Source: Hungatella sp.
Lineage (GTDB): Bacteria; Bacillota; Clostridia; Lachnospirales; Lachnospiraceae
Direction of reading: 5' to 3'
Assembly: GCA_022796015.1 (NCBI GenBank)
Contig: JAAWHU010000002.1
Location: 24,557 to 88,556 of the forward strand
DNA length: 64,000 bases
Under the pieces are notes generated by a model. That model was not told the DNA's origin. It saw only the letters and a list, made by a program, of their open reading frames with translations, and ran no database searches. Positions 1 through 10,386 of this stretch are shown here, piece by piece. A program made the translations under genes and the position numbers. The stretch's first letter is position 1, and each line of letters begins with the position of its first letter.

Positions 1-837
1 ACGGATCAAAGGCTCCTGCATACCGCAGTTGGTAGTAAAGAACACCGTATCCTTACCGTACTTCTCAATCTGACGCGGAACATCCTCCAGAATGAACTGC
101 TGTGCGCCGGTAATACCGGAATCGCCGGTTGGATCCGGAGCGGTAACATCTACCAGCTCAATATTGTTCTCTGCACAGTACTGCTTCAGATTCTCGTGAC
201 GGGCAACAATCAGGGCGTAGCTCATGTGACGCGGGAAGGAGTAATGGATCATAGTCTTTGCACCCTGGCTTGCAGCCTGAGGCGGAATTACGATGCCACA
301 GCCTGGCTCGTCAACCTGGAGAACAATATCAGCCTTAGGATTAATAACGCCTGGATCCTCACCTGGTGTTCCCACAATGAAGATCATATCAGGACGGGTC
401 TCACGCACCTTGTCGATAGCTGCTGCCGTACCCGGAATGGCCTGGCACCAGATAATCGCCTTCACATCCGGATCGGAAGCCATAGCCACTGCGTTGGAGA
501 TTACGGTCTCTGTCTCTGTAGTAAAGTTATCCGGATAAGTAGAGGTTACAATCAGGTCGCCATACTTTTCCTTCATCTTGTTGGCCTGTGTAATCTCCTC
601 ATCACCCTGAGATGCCGTACCGGTAATAATACCGATCTTAAAGTTCTCCGCCGGTGCTTCTGTCTCTGCAGGCGCCTCCGTAGCTGCGGCGCCCTCTGTG
701 GTTGCCGGCGCTGCCGTAGTCTCCGCTGCCGCGGTAGTAGGTGCTGCAGTAGTCTCTGCAGGCGCTGCCGAGCGGCATCCCGCCAATGAAAGCGCCATAG
801 TTGCTGCCAGTGTCAGGCTAAGTAATCTTTTTTTCAT
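1..837 (-). CDS. DUF3798-type lipoprotein, substrate-binding-like (partial, 3' end off window)
   Basis: The reading frame is open from an ATG at 837 to the window edge (279 codons, no stop), so this is the N-terminal part only. It starts MKKRLLSL with a hydrophobic signal segment and a lipobox ending in Cys22 (SLAGC), followed by a Thr/Ala/Glu-rich linker (about residues 25-65). The folded part begins with KIGIITGT and continues as a Rossmann-like sequence resembling periplasmic sugar-binding proteins; I recognise it as the DUF3798 family. It would be anchored to the outer face of the membrane. The ribosome site AAGGAGGAG lies just before the ATG. The ligand is unknown and no permease gene is visible in the window. 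Confidence 0.8.
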   Translation of the reverse strand, partial: MKKRLLSLTLAATMALSLAGCRSAAPAETTAAPTTAAAETTAAPATTEGAAATEAPAETEAPAENFKIGIITGTASQGDEEITQANKMKEKYGDLIVTSTYPDNFTTETETVISNAVAMASDPDVKAIIWCQAIPGTAAAIDKVRETRPDMIFIVGTPGEDPGVINPKADIVLQVDEPGCGIVIPPQAASQGAKTMIHYSFPRHMSYALIVARHENLKQYCAENNIELVDVTAPDPTGDSGITGAQQFILEDVPRQIEKYGKDTVFFTTNCGMQEPLIR

Positions 838-966
838 TATTCTCCTCCTTTTTCTTGGCTCTGTTTCATGGCTTCTCCTATGTCCCTTATATTCTGCGGG
901 CTAATGGAGAATATTCATGAAACCTCCATCCCTTTATCTGATATTTTAGTCAGCTAAAGTGTTTCG

Positions 967-995
967 ATTATATCACATAAATTTGCTTTTGTCTA
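967..995 (-). promoter_or_regulatory. Sigma-A promoter of the DUF3798 lipoprotein gene
   Basis: On the minus strand there is TAGACA (990-995), a 17-base spacer and a perfect TATAAT (967-972) preceded by TGTGA. The leader to the ATG at 837 would be about 120 bases. The -35 box differs from TTGACA at one base. Confidence 0.7.
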
Positions 996-1049
996 GCAAC
1001 ATTTGTACGCTATCTGCGGATTTTATTGCATTTTTTAATAAAATATGTC

Positions 1050-1078
1050 AAAAAACCTCGGAAGAAAACTTCCGAGGT
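1050..1078 (-). terminator. Intrinsic terminator of the chemoreceptor operon
   Basis: Ten-base perfect stem ACCTCGGAAG (1055-1064) / CTTCCGAGGT (1069-1078) with an AAAA loop, followed on the minus strand by a run of six T. It begins 13 bases after the stop codon of the last chemoreceptor gene. Confidence 0.9.
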
Positions 1079-1091
1079 CTCTATCTTTGTA

Positions 1092-2894
1092 TCAATATTT
1101 GTCATTTGAAGAGTAACTCATATCCTCATATCCGTAATCCTCAGAACCTGAACCGTAGGACGGAACCGGCTCTGACATGGCTATCATGGAACTGCCTCCG
1201 GATTTTAAGCGGAACTTACTTACCTGCTGCCTCATAAGCTGAGCCTGACTGGACAGCTCTTCGCTGGCTGCCGCACTCTGCTGCGCTGTAGCGGAGTTGG
1301 TCTGAATTACACTGGAAATCTGATCAATTCCCACCGTAATCTGTGAGATGGCGGCAGACTGAGTATTGCTGGCCTCGGAAATCTTATCCATAAGCACAGT
1401 AACCTCTTTGGCTCCCTCCACTGCCTGAACTAAAGTCTTGGCTGTCTCGCTGGCAATCTCCGTACCGTTCTGTACAGCCTTAATAGAATTCTCGATCAGA
1501 GCGGCCGTATTCTTGGAGGCCTCGGCACTCTTGCTTGCAAGGTTCCGCACCTCGTCTGCCACAACGGCAAATCCCTTTCCTGCACTGCCTGCTCTTGCAG
1601 CCTCTACGGCAGCATTCAGGGCAAGAATATTGGTCTGGAATGCGATATCCTCAATGGTTTTGATAATCTTACCGATCTCATTGGAACTGTTGCTGATATC
1701 CTCCATTGCCTTGATCATATCCTGCATCTTGGAGTTACTCAGATTCATCACGTCGCCCACATCATTTACCTTGCTGTTAGCATCGCTGGCATTGTCCGCA
1801 TTCTCCTTGATCCGCTCAGAGATATCAGAAATCGTAGCAGCAAGTTCTTCTATAGAGCTTGCCTGCTCCGTAGCACCCTGGGAAAGAGCCTGGGCACCGC
1901 TGGATACCTGCTCGGAGCTGTTGGACACCTGTTCGCTGCTGGTGCTGATTTGGGACATAGTCTCATTCATACGCTTAGCAATGGCTCTGAATGAGAGAAG
2001 AACCTGATGGAAGCTTCCGATATACTCCTGCTCGCAGATAGAATCTACAGTCAGATCTCCGGCCGCCATCTTTGCCAGGAACTGATTCTCATCTTCCACG
2101 ATTGCCCTCAGTTTTCTCACTACTTCTCTAAACTGGTCGGCAAGAACTCCCAACTCATCCTTGGACTCATAGCCGATGGTTACATCCAGATTACCCTTCG
2201 CCATCTGAATGGCAACTGCCTCGATCTCAGCCACAGGCTGACGGATGCTGCGGATAATAATGATGGAGAAGAATACGCCGATCAATACTACAACGATCAT
2301 CAATCCTACCTGAATAGCAATGGCGCCCTGATAAGTCTTGTGGCTCTCCTTGTATGCATCCTCGCTTCCTCTTGTATTGAAATCAGCAAGTGCATCCAGG
2401 GCATCTGTCACGGAATCGTACACCTTAAGTCCCTCATCACTGTCTATAAGAGTCCACGCCTCCGCAACCTGTCCCGCCTTTAACAAACCTACCAGCTGAC
2501 TGTCAATCTGCTTGTAAGAAGACCATGTTGACTGAAGAGTCTCATAAAGCTTCCGTCCCTCTGCAGTGCTTACATATTCGCCATAAGCAGATACATAAGC
2601 GTCCATCTTGCTGACTTCATTGGAAACTTTACCTGAATAATCCTGGCTTTTTGCGCTGTCCTGGGCTGTCACATATCTCACTTCATAAAGTCTTATGTTT
2701 GCCGCTGTGGTATTCATCTGTTCCGCCAGCGTACAGCTTGGCATCCATTTCTCCGCAATAATGTCAGTTTGGGCATTCAGACTTCCCATAAGTGCAATCG
2801 ATACGGCGCCTAAAGCCAGCATACCGATCAATGCGATTCCTACAAGCACATAAAGCTTCATGCTGATCTTCAGATTCTTAATACGTTGTCCCAT
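1092..2894 (-). CDS. Methyl-accepting chemotaxis protein (4HB-type sensor)
   Basis: Transmembrane receptor that signals through CheW/CheA. Seen in the 600 residues: TM1 about 13-37, an extracellular helical segment (about 40-190) of the size of a four-helix-bundle sensor, TM2 about 191-214, HAMP about 215-268, then the long cytoplasmic coiled coil. The hairpin tip with [20 protein letters not shown] lies at about 415-434, the signature that contacts CheA and CheW. Gln/Glu-Gln/Ser-rich helices on both sides are probable methylation regions. The C-terminal tail is Ser/Tyr/Gly-rich and ends SSNDKY, like the third receptor (ends SYDDGKY). It is the last gene of a three-receptor run. The ligand cannot be told. 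Confidence 0.95.
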   Translation of the reverse strand: MGQRIKNLKISMKLYVLVGIALIGMLALGAVSIALMGSLNAQTDIIAEKWMPSCTLAEQMNTTAANIRLYEVRYVTAQDSAKSQDYSGKVSNEVSKMDAYVSAYGEYVSTAEGRKLYETLQSTWSSYKQIDSQLVGLLKAGQVAEAWTLIDSDEGLKVYDSVTDALDALADFNTRGSEDAYKESHKTYQGAIAIQVGLMIVVVLIGVFFSIIIIRSIRQPVAEIEAVAIQMAKGNLDVTIGYESKDELGVLADQFREVVRKLRAIVEDENQFLAKMAAGDLTVDSICEQEYIGSFHQVLLSFRAIAKRMNETMSQISTSSEQVSNSSEQVSSGAQALSQGATEQASSIEELAATISDISERIKENADNASDANSKVNDVGDVMNLSNSKMQDMIKAMEDISNSSNEIGKIIKTIEDIAFQTNILALNAAVEAARAGSAGKGFAVVADEVRNLASKSAEASKNTAALIENSIKAVQNGTEIASETAKTLVQAVEGAKEVTVLMDKISEASNTQSAAISQITVGIDQISSVIQTNSATAQQSAAASEELSSQAQLMRQQVSKFRLKSGGSSMIAMSEPVPSYGSGSEDYGYEDMSYSSNDKY

Positions 2895-2940
2895 AACTTT
2901 CTCCCTTCAATATATCCTGATACTTTTAAAACCGTGTGTC

Positions 2941-4599
2941 TCAATGACCTCTCAACTGAAACTTTCCTATTAATGACTTCAGAATCTGGGCCTGGCCTGC
3001 CAGCTCTTCACTGGCTGCCGCACTCTCCTCTGAGGTAGCGGAGTTAGACTGAATTACCGTGGAAATCTGGCAAATACTGTCCTTAATATGATTGATTGCC
3101 GTCTCCTGATCCTGAGATGCCTCGGAGATCACCTTAATCTGGCTGGTAACCTTCAACGCTCCATCCACCACAGAATTCAGGGAATCCTGAGTCACATCAG
3201 TGAGTTTGGAACCTGTTGCCACCATATGAAGGGTCTTGTCAATCAGTTCTGTCGTTTCCTTAACCGCATCTGCACTCTTGGCGGCCAGGTTACGCACTTC
3301 ATCTGCAACCACTGCAAAGCCCTTGCCTGCACTTCCTGCTCTTGCAGCTTCCACAGCCGCATTTAATGCCAGAATGTTGGTTTGGAATGCAATGTCATCA
3401 ATAGTCTTAATAATATGCTGGATCTCTCCTGAGCAGGCACTGATCTGACTCATGGCCTCAGCCATCTCCTGCATCTGGTTATTGCAAATACTAATCTGCT
3501 CTCCTACTTTGTCAGCCTCTGACGTAGTGATAGAAGCACTCTGAGCGTTACTGTTGATCTGCTCTGTAATCTGTTCAATCATATGCATGAGGTTGTCAAC
3601 CTCAGACGCCTGCTCCGTGGAGCCCTGGGCCAGAGACTGTGCCCCTGTAGCCACCTGATTGGCACCGGAATCCACCTGGCTGGCAGATGCATGAATCTGT
3701 TCCATAATATTGCTCTGTTCACGGCTGATGGTCTCAATGGCTTTCTGAATCTGTATAAAATCACCAATATATTCAATGGAGCTTTCGCTGGCAAGATTCC
3801 CTGCTGCCATCCCCTCAAGGACCTTGGTAATATCGGAAATATACATCTTTAAATTCTTTACGGAAGTATTCAGGGTATCTGCAAGTTCACCAATCTCATT
3901 GTTATCATCGTTATCAATCTGGAAGCCCAAATTACCTGCGGCCAGATTCCGGCTGGCCCCTGTGATCACCTGAACAGGCGCCACAATTCTGTTCATCACG
4001 TAGATCATCAGCAGAATACTTACAATCAGAATAATGATTACGGTAGCTATTGAGATCAGCTCGGTCTTAGAAACCCAGCCGAATAAGCCGGATTGGTTAT
4101 CTGCTACCTGCTGTTCCGTAATAGATGCCACCTGATCCAGAATCGACACCAGTTTTACGACGTTGGCTTTCGTCTCCTGGTTATACATCACCTTAGCCTG
4201 CTCAGGATCTACTGCATTCAAATCTAAAATTGTCTGAGCCGACTCATGAATCGCCTGGTGAATCGGTTTCATCTCTTCGATCAGCCGAAGGATCTCTTTA
4301 TTCTCAACAGATGACAAATCCGAGTCATAAAACCATTTTCCCAAGACACATGTTTTATAATCCTTGCTTCCTGTAAATTCTGTTCCAAGGGCAACTGCCG
4401 AGCAAAGATTCTCCACCCAGCTGTAATGAGCCTTTTCCGCCGTCAGAACAATTCCATGGATCTCTGTGGCCTGTTCCGTAGACTTGCTGTAAGCCTTCAC
4501 CCTGCTTGTTGCACTAATAGTAAAAATCCCGCTAAGAATTACACATAAAAAGATCAGGGCAATTCGTACCATAACTTGTTGTTTTATACTCTGCCTCAT
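2941..4599 (-). CDS. Methyl-accepting chemotaxis protein with extracellular CZB zinc-binding domain
   Basis: Chemoreceptor of 552 residues. I start it at the ATG at 4599, which has AAGGAGAG five bases upstream; a longer frame up to 4659 has no ribosome site. TM1 is about 10-31 and TM2 about 180-202. Between them is a CZB (chemoreceptor zinc-binding) domain: H58xxW61, C84xLGKW, H114xxxH118, which are the expected four zinc ligands. HAMP and the signalling coiled coil follow, with the conserved [19 protein letters not shown] tip written as [11 protein letters not shown] domains are mostly found in cytoplasmic proteins, where they respond to zinc or oxidants such as hypochlorite; here the topology puts it outside the cell. 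Middle gene of the receptor run. Confidence 0.93.
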   Translation of the reverse strand: MRQSIKQQVMVRIALIFLCVILSGIFTISATSRVKAYSKSTEQATEIHGIVLTAEKAHYSWVENLCSAVALGTEFTGSKDYKTCVLGKWFYDSDLSSVENKEILRLIEEMKPIHQAIHESAQTILDLNAVDPEQAKVMYNQETKANVVKLVSILDQVASITEQQVADNQSGLFGWVSKTELISIATVIIILIVSILLMIYVMNRIVAPVQVITGASRNLAAGNLGFQIDNDDNNEIGELADTLNTSVKNLKMYISDITKVLEGMAAGNLASESSIEYIGDFIQIQKAIETISREQSNIMEQIHASASQVDSGANQVATGAQSLAQGSTEQASEVDNLMHMIEQITEQINSNAQSASITTSEADKVGEQISICNNQMQEMAEAMSQISACSGEIQHIIKTIDDIAFQTNILALNAAVEAARAGSAGKGFAVVADEVRNLAAKSADAVKETTELIDKTLHMVATGSKLTDVTQDSLNSVVDGALKVTSQIKVISEASQDQETAINHIKDSICQISTVIQSNSATSEESAAASEELAGQAQILKSLIGKFQLRGH

Positions 4600-4645
4600 T
4601 TTTACTCTCCTTATTATATCATAAATTAAAGCCAAAGGAACATCA

Positions 4646-4675
4646 ATGTACGGAGACAAGGCTGCCTCCGTACAT
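4646..4675. other. Intergenic stem-loop between two chemoreceptor genes
   Basis: Perfect 10-base inverted repeat ATGTACGGAG (4646-4655) / CTCCGTACAT (4666-4675) with a 10-base loop, lying between the stop at 4703 and the next start at 4599. There is no T-run after it on the minus strand, so it may be an mRNA processing or stabilising hairpin, not a terminator. Confidence 0.5.
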
Positions 4676-4702
4676 GGTCTAGGTTGTTAATTTTGGCAAA
4701 TA

Positions 4703-6490
4703 TTAATATTTCCCATCGTCATAAGAACTATAGAATGCCGTCTGTGTTCCGCCCGAGGAATATCCCGAATCATACTGAGGAACCTGTGATACGATACTCT
4801 CGGAATCCCCTTCCAGCTTGAATCTTCTTACCAATTCTCTCATAATCTGTGCCTGACTGGACAATTCTTCACTTGCAGCCGCACTCTCTTCCGAGGTGGC
4901 GGAATTGGTCTGTACTACACTGGAAATCTGGTCGATTCCTAAGGTGATCTGGGTAATTGCCTCTGCCTGGTCTTTGGAAGCCTTTGCAATGGCATCCATC
5001 ATATCCGTAGCCTCCTGGATCCCTGCCATAACCTGCTCTAAAGACTTGGCCGTCTCGTCTGCAATCTTCTTGCCGTTCTCTACTGCCGTAAGAGAATTCT
5101 CAATGAGCACTGCCGTATTCTTGGAAGCCTCCGCAGACTTGCTGGCCAAGTTGCGCACCTCATCAGCCACTACTGCGAAACCTTTGCCTGCCGCGCCTGC
5201 CCTGGCAGCCTCGACTGCCGCGTTCAGAGCAAGAATGTTGGTCTGGAATGCAATATCCTCGATGGTCTTAATGATCTTTCCGATCTCACCCGAGGATGCG
5301 TTGATATCCGCCATGGCAGCCAGCATATCCTGCATCATGCGGTTGCCTTCCCCTGCAACTTCACTGACCATAACAGACTTTTTACTGGCTTCCTGAGCTC
5401 CTCTGGCGTTCTCATTAATACGGCTGGATATATCATTAATGGATGCAGCCAGCTGCTCCACGGAAGAAGCCTGTTCTGTAGCGCCCTGAGAAAGGGCCTG
5501 GGCGCCGGAAGATACCTGATCGGATCCGGAAGCCACCTGGTTGGCAGATTGATTCAGAGTCGTCATGGTAGTATTGAGGCTGCTCTTGATCCCTCTCATG
5601 GCCTGAAGAATCTTCTGATAATCGCCGATGTATTTGCTTCTGTCAGAAGATTTGGCGGCGAAATCTCCGCCGGACATAGCAGTAAGTATAGTTTCAATAT
5701 CTTTGATGATGGTTCCTACGCCCGAAGTCATCTCATACATATACTCCGCCATCTCTCCGAACTCATCTTCAGCCTGGTAATCCACCTTAACAGAAAGATT
5801 GCCTTTCACCACCTCTCTCATCGCATCTTCAATCTTCTTAACAGGAATAAGAATATTGCCGGTCAGATTCAAAGCGATAATTACAGTAATAATGAAAGCA
5901 ATAACCGAAATCCCTACAGACACGCCCAACAGGATATTCAAAAGAGTCATGGATTCGTCATACTGGTTCTGACTTTCTCTTTCCATTTTGGCAGCTGCTT
6001 CTTCAAGAATCTGAGTGTAAGACTCCACCATAGGATTATATTCATTTAAAATAATGTTCTGAGCTTCCTCATTGCCCTCCGGCGTTCCCTTCTGGGCATA
6101 TTCGATTGCCCGCATCCTCAATTCTTTGTTGTTGGTCATCTTTGTCTCAAAATCTCTGAGAAGAGACACATCACCGCTGTAATTGTCATAAACCCACTGA
6201 AGATCCTCTACAACCTGACCCATGGATTCATTGACTGCCTCCACACGCTTATTGGTCTCCGCCGGGTCCGACTCCAGTACCGCCAGCATCAATTCCTTTA
6301 AGCCGGTCTGCAGCTTCAGCTGGATGTCATAGACAGCGGAAACTGCCTTATAACCCTCCGTGTAAAAATTCTCGTAGCTTCCCTTCGACCTGACAATTCC
6401 GATACCGGCGGACGCCACCGCAATCAGGAACATCGTCAGAATCATGCCAAAGGACACCAAAAACTTTTTACCGACTTTCAAATTCTTCAT
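4703..6490 (-). CDS. Methyl-accepting chemotaxis protein (4HB-type sensor)
   Basis: Chemoreceptor of 595 residues and first gene of the receptor run. TM1 about 10-32, extracellular helical bundle about 33-180, TM2 about 184-209, HAMP about 212-265, then the cytoplasmic signalling domain with the conserved tip [20 protein letters not shown]. It resembles the receptor at 1092-2894 over the signalling domain and in its Ser/Tyr-rich tail, while the sensor halves differ, so the two probably detect different ligands. AAGGAGGAG precedes the ATG at 6490. Expression is probably driven by the sigma-D-like element at 6658-6684. Confidence 0.95.
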   Translation of the reverse strand: MKNLKVGKKFLVSFGMILTMFLIAVASAGIGIVRSKGSYENFYTEGYKAVSAVYDIQLKLQTGLKELMLAVLESDPAETNKRVEAVNESMGQVVEDLQWVYDNYSGDVSLLRDFETKMTNNKELRMRAIEYAQKGTPEGNEEAQNIILNEYNPMVESYTQILEEAAAKMERESQNQYDESMTLLNILLGVSVGISVIAFIITVIIALNLTGNILIPVKKIEDAMREVVKGNLSVKVDYQAEDEFGEMAEYMYEMTSGVGTIIKDIETILTAMSGGDFAAKSSDRSKYIGDYQKILQAMRGIKSSLNTTMTTLNQSANQVASGSDQVSSGAQALSQGATEQASSVEQLAASINDISSRINENARGAQEASKKSVMVSEVAGEGNRMMQDMLAAMADINASSGEIGKIIKTIEDIAFQTNILALNAAVEAARAGAAGKGFAVVADEVRNLASKSAEASKNTAVLIENSLTAVENGKKIADETAKSLEQVMAGIQEATDMMDAIAKASKDQAEAITQITLGIDQISSVVQTNSATSEESAAASEELSSQAQIMRELVRRFKLEGDSESIVSQVPQYDSGYSSGGTQTAFYSSYDDGKY

Positions 6491-6657
6491 TTGTTGCTCC
6501 TCCTTGTTGAGCCTTTAATCTTCCCAGCTGCCATCCCGGGGCATTTGTGATGCATCCGACACAGACACAAGCTGTGAGCATATTCTTTTATATTATCTCG
6601 ACTGTTTTCTTTTTTTCATAACCTCCATTTATATTTTTTTAGTTTTCTATTTACTCT

Positions 6658-6684
6658 ATATCGGCTGGTTTTTGAAAAAAATAA
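6658..6684 (-). promoter_or_regulatory. Sigma-D (sigma-28)-like promoter for the chemoreceptor genes
   Basis: The minus strand carries GCCGATAT at 6658-6665, identical to the flagellar sigma -10 consensus, with TTAT 15 bases upstream (6681-6684) as a weak -35. The same TTAT-N15-GCCGATAT arrangement precedes the flagellin gene at 29551-30435, which supports a real promoter class. Confidence 0.6.
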
Positions 6685-6715
6685 CAGCGCATCGCAAAAA
6701 ACTACCTTTTCCACT

Positions 6716-6741
6716 TAACAAACCAGATTTTCTGCCGATAA
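6716..6741 (+). promoter_or_regulatory. Sigma-D-like promoter for cheA-cheW-cheR-cheB
   Basis: GCCGATAA at 6734-6741 with TAAC at 6716-6719, spacing 14. It lies 86 bases before the cheA ATG at 6827 and back-to-back with the minus-strand GCCGATAT at 6658, so the two chemotaxis arms share one divergent control region. Confidence 0.6.
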
Positions 6742-6826
6742 TTAGATTAGTGTGTTGCGGTCTGTGGTTTTTCAGCAGATTGTTTTGTTTTCATGCAATA
6801 TAAAAAAGGATAGGTGGTGTAATAGA

Positions 6827-8920
6827 ATGGATAATGGTATGGAAGGTATGCTTGACACATATCTCTTTGAAACAAATTCCCTTTTAGACCGGCTGGATGA
6901 GATGCTGGTGGCGGATGAAAAGCTTGGCGATTTTTCTCTTGACGACGTCAACGAAATTTTCCGTATCATGCACACAATCAAAGGCTCCTCTGCCATGATG
7001 GAATTCGGCTCCCTTGCAGAGATTGCCCACCATATAGAAGACTTGTTTTTCTATATCAGGGACAAGGGTATTGACTCTCTTGACCCCCAGCACAAAAAGG
7101 AACTTTTCAACCTGATGTTCCGTTCTGAGGATTTCCTGCGGGGACAGGTAGAAAAAGTAGAGAGCGGAGAAGCTCTCGACACGGATCTGGATTCTTTTTC
7201 CGCTGAAATTAATAATTTCCTCAAGAAAATCAGCGGGGCCCCCGTAGAAGCGCCGGCCGCTTCGACGCCGGCCGAGTCTGCTCCTGCATCGGCTCCTGCT
7301 CCCGGGAATCTTCCTGACGACAAAGAGGCTGTGTGTTTCCTTCACGTATTCCTGGAGGAAGGCATTGGCATGGAGAATCTGCGTGCCTATATGATCATCA
7401 ATGCCGTCAAAGAATGCGGTCTTGAATTCCGCTATTATCCGGAAAATATGGAGTCTAATTCCGAGACCTCCGCCACTATAATAGAAGAGGGATTCTTTAT
7501 GGCCTTTGGATCCGAGGATGAGGCCAACAAAGCTGCCGGCGTCTTAAGAACCCAAGGACATATACGTTCCTATGAACTGGCTGCCGCTCCTGATGCGGAG
7601 CCCCCTGCCGCCCCGGCTCCTGCCGCCCAGCAGCAATCCAATACCGCTGCCGCTCCGGCTCCTCAGAAGCAGGCTTCCAAGCCGGCCGCGCCGCCAAAAC
7701 CAGCTCAGAGCAGCGCCCCGGTAAAACAGAACTTAATCAGTGTCAACCTGATGAAGCTTGACAGCCTTCAGAATATTGTAGGCGAGATCGTTATTACAGA
7801 GTCCATGGTTACCTCCTCTCCGGAGTTAAACCAGTTAAGCAGAGATGCTTATGATAACTTTATGAAATCAGCCCGTCAGCTGCGTAAACTCACTGATGAC
7901 CTTCAGGATATTGCCATGTCTCTGAGGATGGTGCCCATCTCCGGCGTGTTCCAGAAGATGAGCCGTATCGTCCGTGATATGAGGCAGAAGCTCAACAAAG
8001 ATGTGCGCCTTACCCTGATCGGCGAGGATACGGAGGTCGACAAGACCATTGTGGACAGCATCCAGGATCCGATTATGCATATGGTCCGCAATGCCATGGA
8101 TCACGGTATTGAAGATGATGTTCATGAACGTCTCAACGCAGGTAAGAACGCCCAGGGCGAAATCATCCTTTCCGCTACTCATACCAGCAACGAAGTAGTG
8201 ATCACCATCGCCGATGACGGAAAGGGCATGAATCCTGACAAACTCTTGATGAAAGCCAAGGAGAAAGGCATCCTCACTAAGCCTGAAAGTGAATATTCCA
8301 AGAAGGAAGCCTTAGGACTCATTATGCTGCCGGGCTTCTCCACCAACCAGGAAGTTACGGAATTTTCCGGCCGTGGCGTAGGCATGGACGTAGTGAAAAA
8401 GAACGTGGAAGCCGTAGGAGGCGTAGTTTCTCTCACCAGTGATGAGGGAAAAGGCACCACCTTTACCATGAAGATTCCCTTGACCATGGCCATTGTAGAT
8501 GGCATGAGAGTGACCGTAGGCAACTCCATCTTCACCATTCCCATTGCCAATATCCGTCAGTCCTTTAAGATTTCTCCTGATGAGATCATCCGGGATGAAT
8601 CCGGCAATGAGATGATTGAGCGTATGGGAAGTTTCTATCCCGTAGTACGGCTTCACCAATTCTACAATATTGTCACGGATGTGGTAAATTTAGAAGATGG
8701 CATCCTTTTATGGGTAGAAACCAGCGACCGTTCCTTCTGTCTGTTTGTAGATGAACTTACAGGAGAACAGCAGGTTGTGGTAAAGCCTTTCCCGGCCTTC
8801 TTAAACTTCTTCGAGCTTAAGAACTTCGGCTGTGCCGGCTGTACCATCCTAGGAGATGGCAACATCAGCATTATTCTTGATATTCAGAGTCTTTTTGCAG
8901 CGGCTCTGGAGAATTCATGA
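6827..8920 (+). CDS. cheA: Chemotaxis histidine kinase CheA
   Basis: Kinase that autophosphorylates on receptor signal and passes phosphate to CheY and CheB. About 697 residues from the ATG at 6827; the frame extends 25 codons further upstream, but that part overlaps the likely promoter leader. P1/HPt with phospho-acceptor H49 in MHTIKGSS; a P2-like response-regulator docking domain about 165-275 flanked by long Pro/Ala linkers; P3 dimerisation from about 301; HATPase with N-box (HMVRNAMDHG, about 417), G1 (DDGKGM, about 462) and G2 (GRGVGMDV, about 515); P5 CheW-like domain from about 553. All kinase motifs look intact. It leads the plus-strand chemotaxis operon; cheY is not in the window. 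Confidence 0.97.
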   Translation: MDNGMEGMLDTYLFETNSLLDRLDEMLVADEKLGDFSLDDVNEIFRIMHTIKGSSAMMEFGSLAEIAHHIEDLFFYIRDKGIDSLDPQHKKELFNLMFRSEDFLRGQVEKVESGEALDTDLDSFSAEINNFLKKISGAPVEAPAASTPAESAPASAPAPGNLPDDKEAVCFLHVFLEEGIGMENLRAYMIINAVKECGLEFRYYPENMESNSETSATIIEEGFFMAFGSEDEANKAAGVLRTQGHIRSYELAAAPDAEPPAAPAPAAQQQSNTAAAPAPQKQASKPAAPPKPAQSSAPVKQNLISVNLMKLDSLQNIVGEIVITESMVTSSPELNQLSRDAYDNFMKSARQLRKLTDDLQDIAMSLRMVPISGVFQKMSRIVRDMRQKLNKDVRLTLIGEDTEVDKTIVDSIQDPIMHMVRNAMDHGIEDDVHERLNAGKNAQGEIILSATHTSNEVVITIADDGKGMNPDKLLMKAKEKGILTKPESEYSKKEALGLIMLPGFSTNQEVTEFSGRGVGMDVVKKNVEAVGGVVSLTSDEGKGTTFTMKIPLTMAIVDGMRVTVGNSIFTIPIANIRQSFKISPDEIIRDESGNEMIERMGSFYPVVRLHQFYNIVTDVVNLEDGILLWVETSDRSFCLFVDELTGEQQVVVKPFPAFLNFFELKNFGCAGCTILGDGNISIILDIQSLFAAALENS

Positions 8921-8938
8921 CGGAAGGGAGGAATTATC

Positions 8939-9430
8939 ATGTCTGAACAGCTTAACAATCCGGAACTTCCGGAGATCGAAGATATCGAGTTGGAGATGGA
9001 AGAAGAGATTTCCAGCGTGGAGCGCTGCCTTACTTTCAACTCTGGAGACTTGGTTTTGTATATCAGCACCAAGCATGTAATCGAAATTATCAATAACCAC
9101 ACTATTACCACTCTGCCCCTGATGCCGCCCTATATCAAAGGCATCATTAACTTGAGAGGACAGATCCTTCCTGTAGTGGATATTCAGCAGCTTATGGGCA
9201 AGGAGGAATCCGACTGTTCCGGTAAGACCTGCATCATTGTTCTGGATATTGATTCTGTCTCACTTGGTATTGTGGTGGATTCTGTTCGTCAGGTTATTGA
9301 CATTGATCTAAAAAATGTCCGCCCCATTCCTCTCAAGCGCCAGCAGAAACTTCTCAATGGAATGGTAACTATGGAGGATGGAAGTGTCTTTATGTCCATT
9401 GACTGTCAGGCACTTTCCACGCCTCAGTAA
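8939..9430 (+). CDS. cheW: Chemotaxis adaptor CheW
   Basis: Scaffold protein that couples receptors to CheA. At 163 residues it has the usual length plus an acidic N-terminal extension of about 25 residues. The CheW fold is recognised by the segment PYIKGIINLRGQILPVVDI (about 61-79), followed by IDSVSLGIVVDSV. Ribosome site GGGAGGAA seven bases before the ATG, 18 bases after the cheA stop, so it is translated from the cheA message. A strong hairpin follows the stop codon. Confidence 0.95.
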   Translation: MSEQLNNPELPEIEDIELEMEEEISSVERCLTFNSGDLVLYISTKHVIEIINNHTITTLPLMPPYIKGIINLRGQILPVVDIQQLMGKEESDCSGKTCIIVLDIDSVSLGIVVDSVRQVIDIDLKNVRPIPLKRQQKLLNGMVTMEDGSVFMSIDCQALSTPQ

Positions 9431-9449
9431 TCCGGCTGAATGTATAATC

Positions 9450-9484
9450 ACCAAGGTCAGGGATGCCTGACCTTGGTTTATTCT
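9450..9484 (+). terminator. Hairpin after cheW (possible partial terminator)
   Basis: Twelve-base perfect stem ACCAAGGTCAGG (9450-9461) / CCTGACCTTGGT (9466-9477), loop GATG, then TTTATTCT. The stem is very strong but the T-run is broken, so it may lower expression of cheR and cheB relative to cheA and cheW without stopping all transcription. Confidence 0.6.
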
Positions 9485-9525
9485 CGTGATGGCCAACTAA
9501 GTAAATGAGATCGGGGGGATTTGCC

Positions 9526-10344
9526 ATGCTGACACTTACTGATAGTGATTTCCAGCGCCTTTATACTTATATCAAGCAGCACTATGGAATCGATTTAAGC
9601 AAAAAAAAGCAGCTTATCGTAAGCCGCCTTTCTAATACCTTATCTTCTCAGGGATATAAGGATTTTTCAGCCTATGTAGATGATATTCTGTCTGGCCGGG
9701 ACTCGGATATGGTTACTGCCATGCTGAATAAACTCACTACCAACTATACCTATTTTCTTCGGGAAGAAGATCATTTTAAATATCTCTGGGACGTGGTTCT
9801 TCCTGAGCTGTCAAAAAAACATGCCCGGGATAAAGTTCTGTGCATTTGGAGCGCAGGCTGTTCTTCAGGCGAGGAGCCCTATACCATCTCCATGTATCTG
9901 AAGGAATATTTCGGCGCCCAGGCTTCTCAGTGGGATACAAGAGTTCTGGCCACGGATATCTCTCAAAAGATTCTGAACACAGCCATAACTGCTTCCTACA
10001 ATGACGAAAGTCTGTCTTCCCTTCCTGCAACCTGGAAGCAGAAGTACTTTGTGAGAAAAGAAGGGGGCGGTTACACTGTGGCTCCTGCGATTAAGCAAAA
10101 TGTTATCTTCCGTCCTTTTAACTTAATGGATCAGATTCAGTTCAAACGGAAATTTGACCTGATCTTCTGTCGGAATGTAATGATCTATTTTGACCAGGCT
10201 ACCAAGGATGCCCTGGTCCGCCGCTTCTATAATGCAACAGTTCCAGGAGGCCATCTTTTTATCGGTCACTCGGAAGGCCTGACCAAGGCTACCTGCCCTT
10301 ATGATTATGTCCAGCCGGCCATATATCGGAAAAAATCCACGTAA
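9526..10344 (+). CDS. cheR: Chemoreceptor glutamate methyltransferase CheR
   Basis: Transfers methyl groups from S-adenosylmethionine to receptor glutamates. 272 residues from the ATG at 9526, chosen because GGGGGGA lies just upstream; the in-frame ATG seven codons earlier has no such site. The N-terminal helical domain (about 1-75) has the GIDLSKKK basic segment that binds receptor; the SAM-binding motif IWSAGCSSGEEPY is at about 105-117, followed by LATDIS, FRPFNLMD and the hallmark CRNVMIYFD. There is no visible C-terminal receptor-tethering extension. Confidence 0.96.
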   Translation: MLTLTDSDFQRLYTYIKQHYGIDLSKKKQLIVSRLSNTLSSQGYKDFSAYVDDILSGRDSDMVTAMLNKLTTNYTYFLREEDHFKYLWDVVLPELSKKHARDKVLCIWSAGCSSGEEPYTISMYLKEYFGAQASQWDTRVLATDISQKILNTAITASYNDESLSSLPATWKQKYFVRKEGGGYTVAPAIKQNVIFRPFNLMDQIQFKRKFDLIFCRNVMIYFDQATKDALVRRFYNATVPGGHLFIGHSEGLTKATCPYDYVQPAIYRKKST

Positions 10345-10386
10345 GCCGTGCTCCTTTTCAGGAGGGCTGCAAAGAAAGAAGGTTAG

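Noticed and set aside
4646..4675. Stem-loop between chemoreceptor genes as a terminator
   Set aside because: No T-run on the minus strand; listed as a stem-loop only.
6491..6640. Riboswitch (for example c-di-GMP type) in the receptor leader
   Set aside because: Local inverted repeats exist but none of the conserved core sequence of known classes was recognised.
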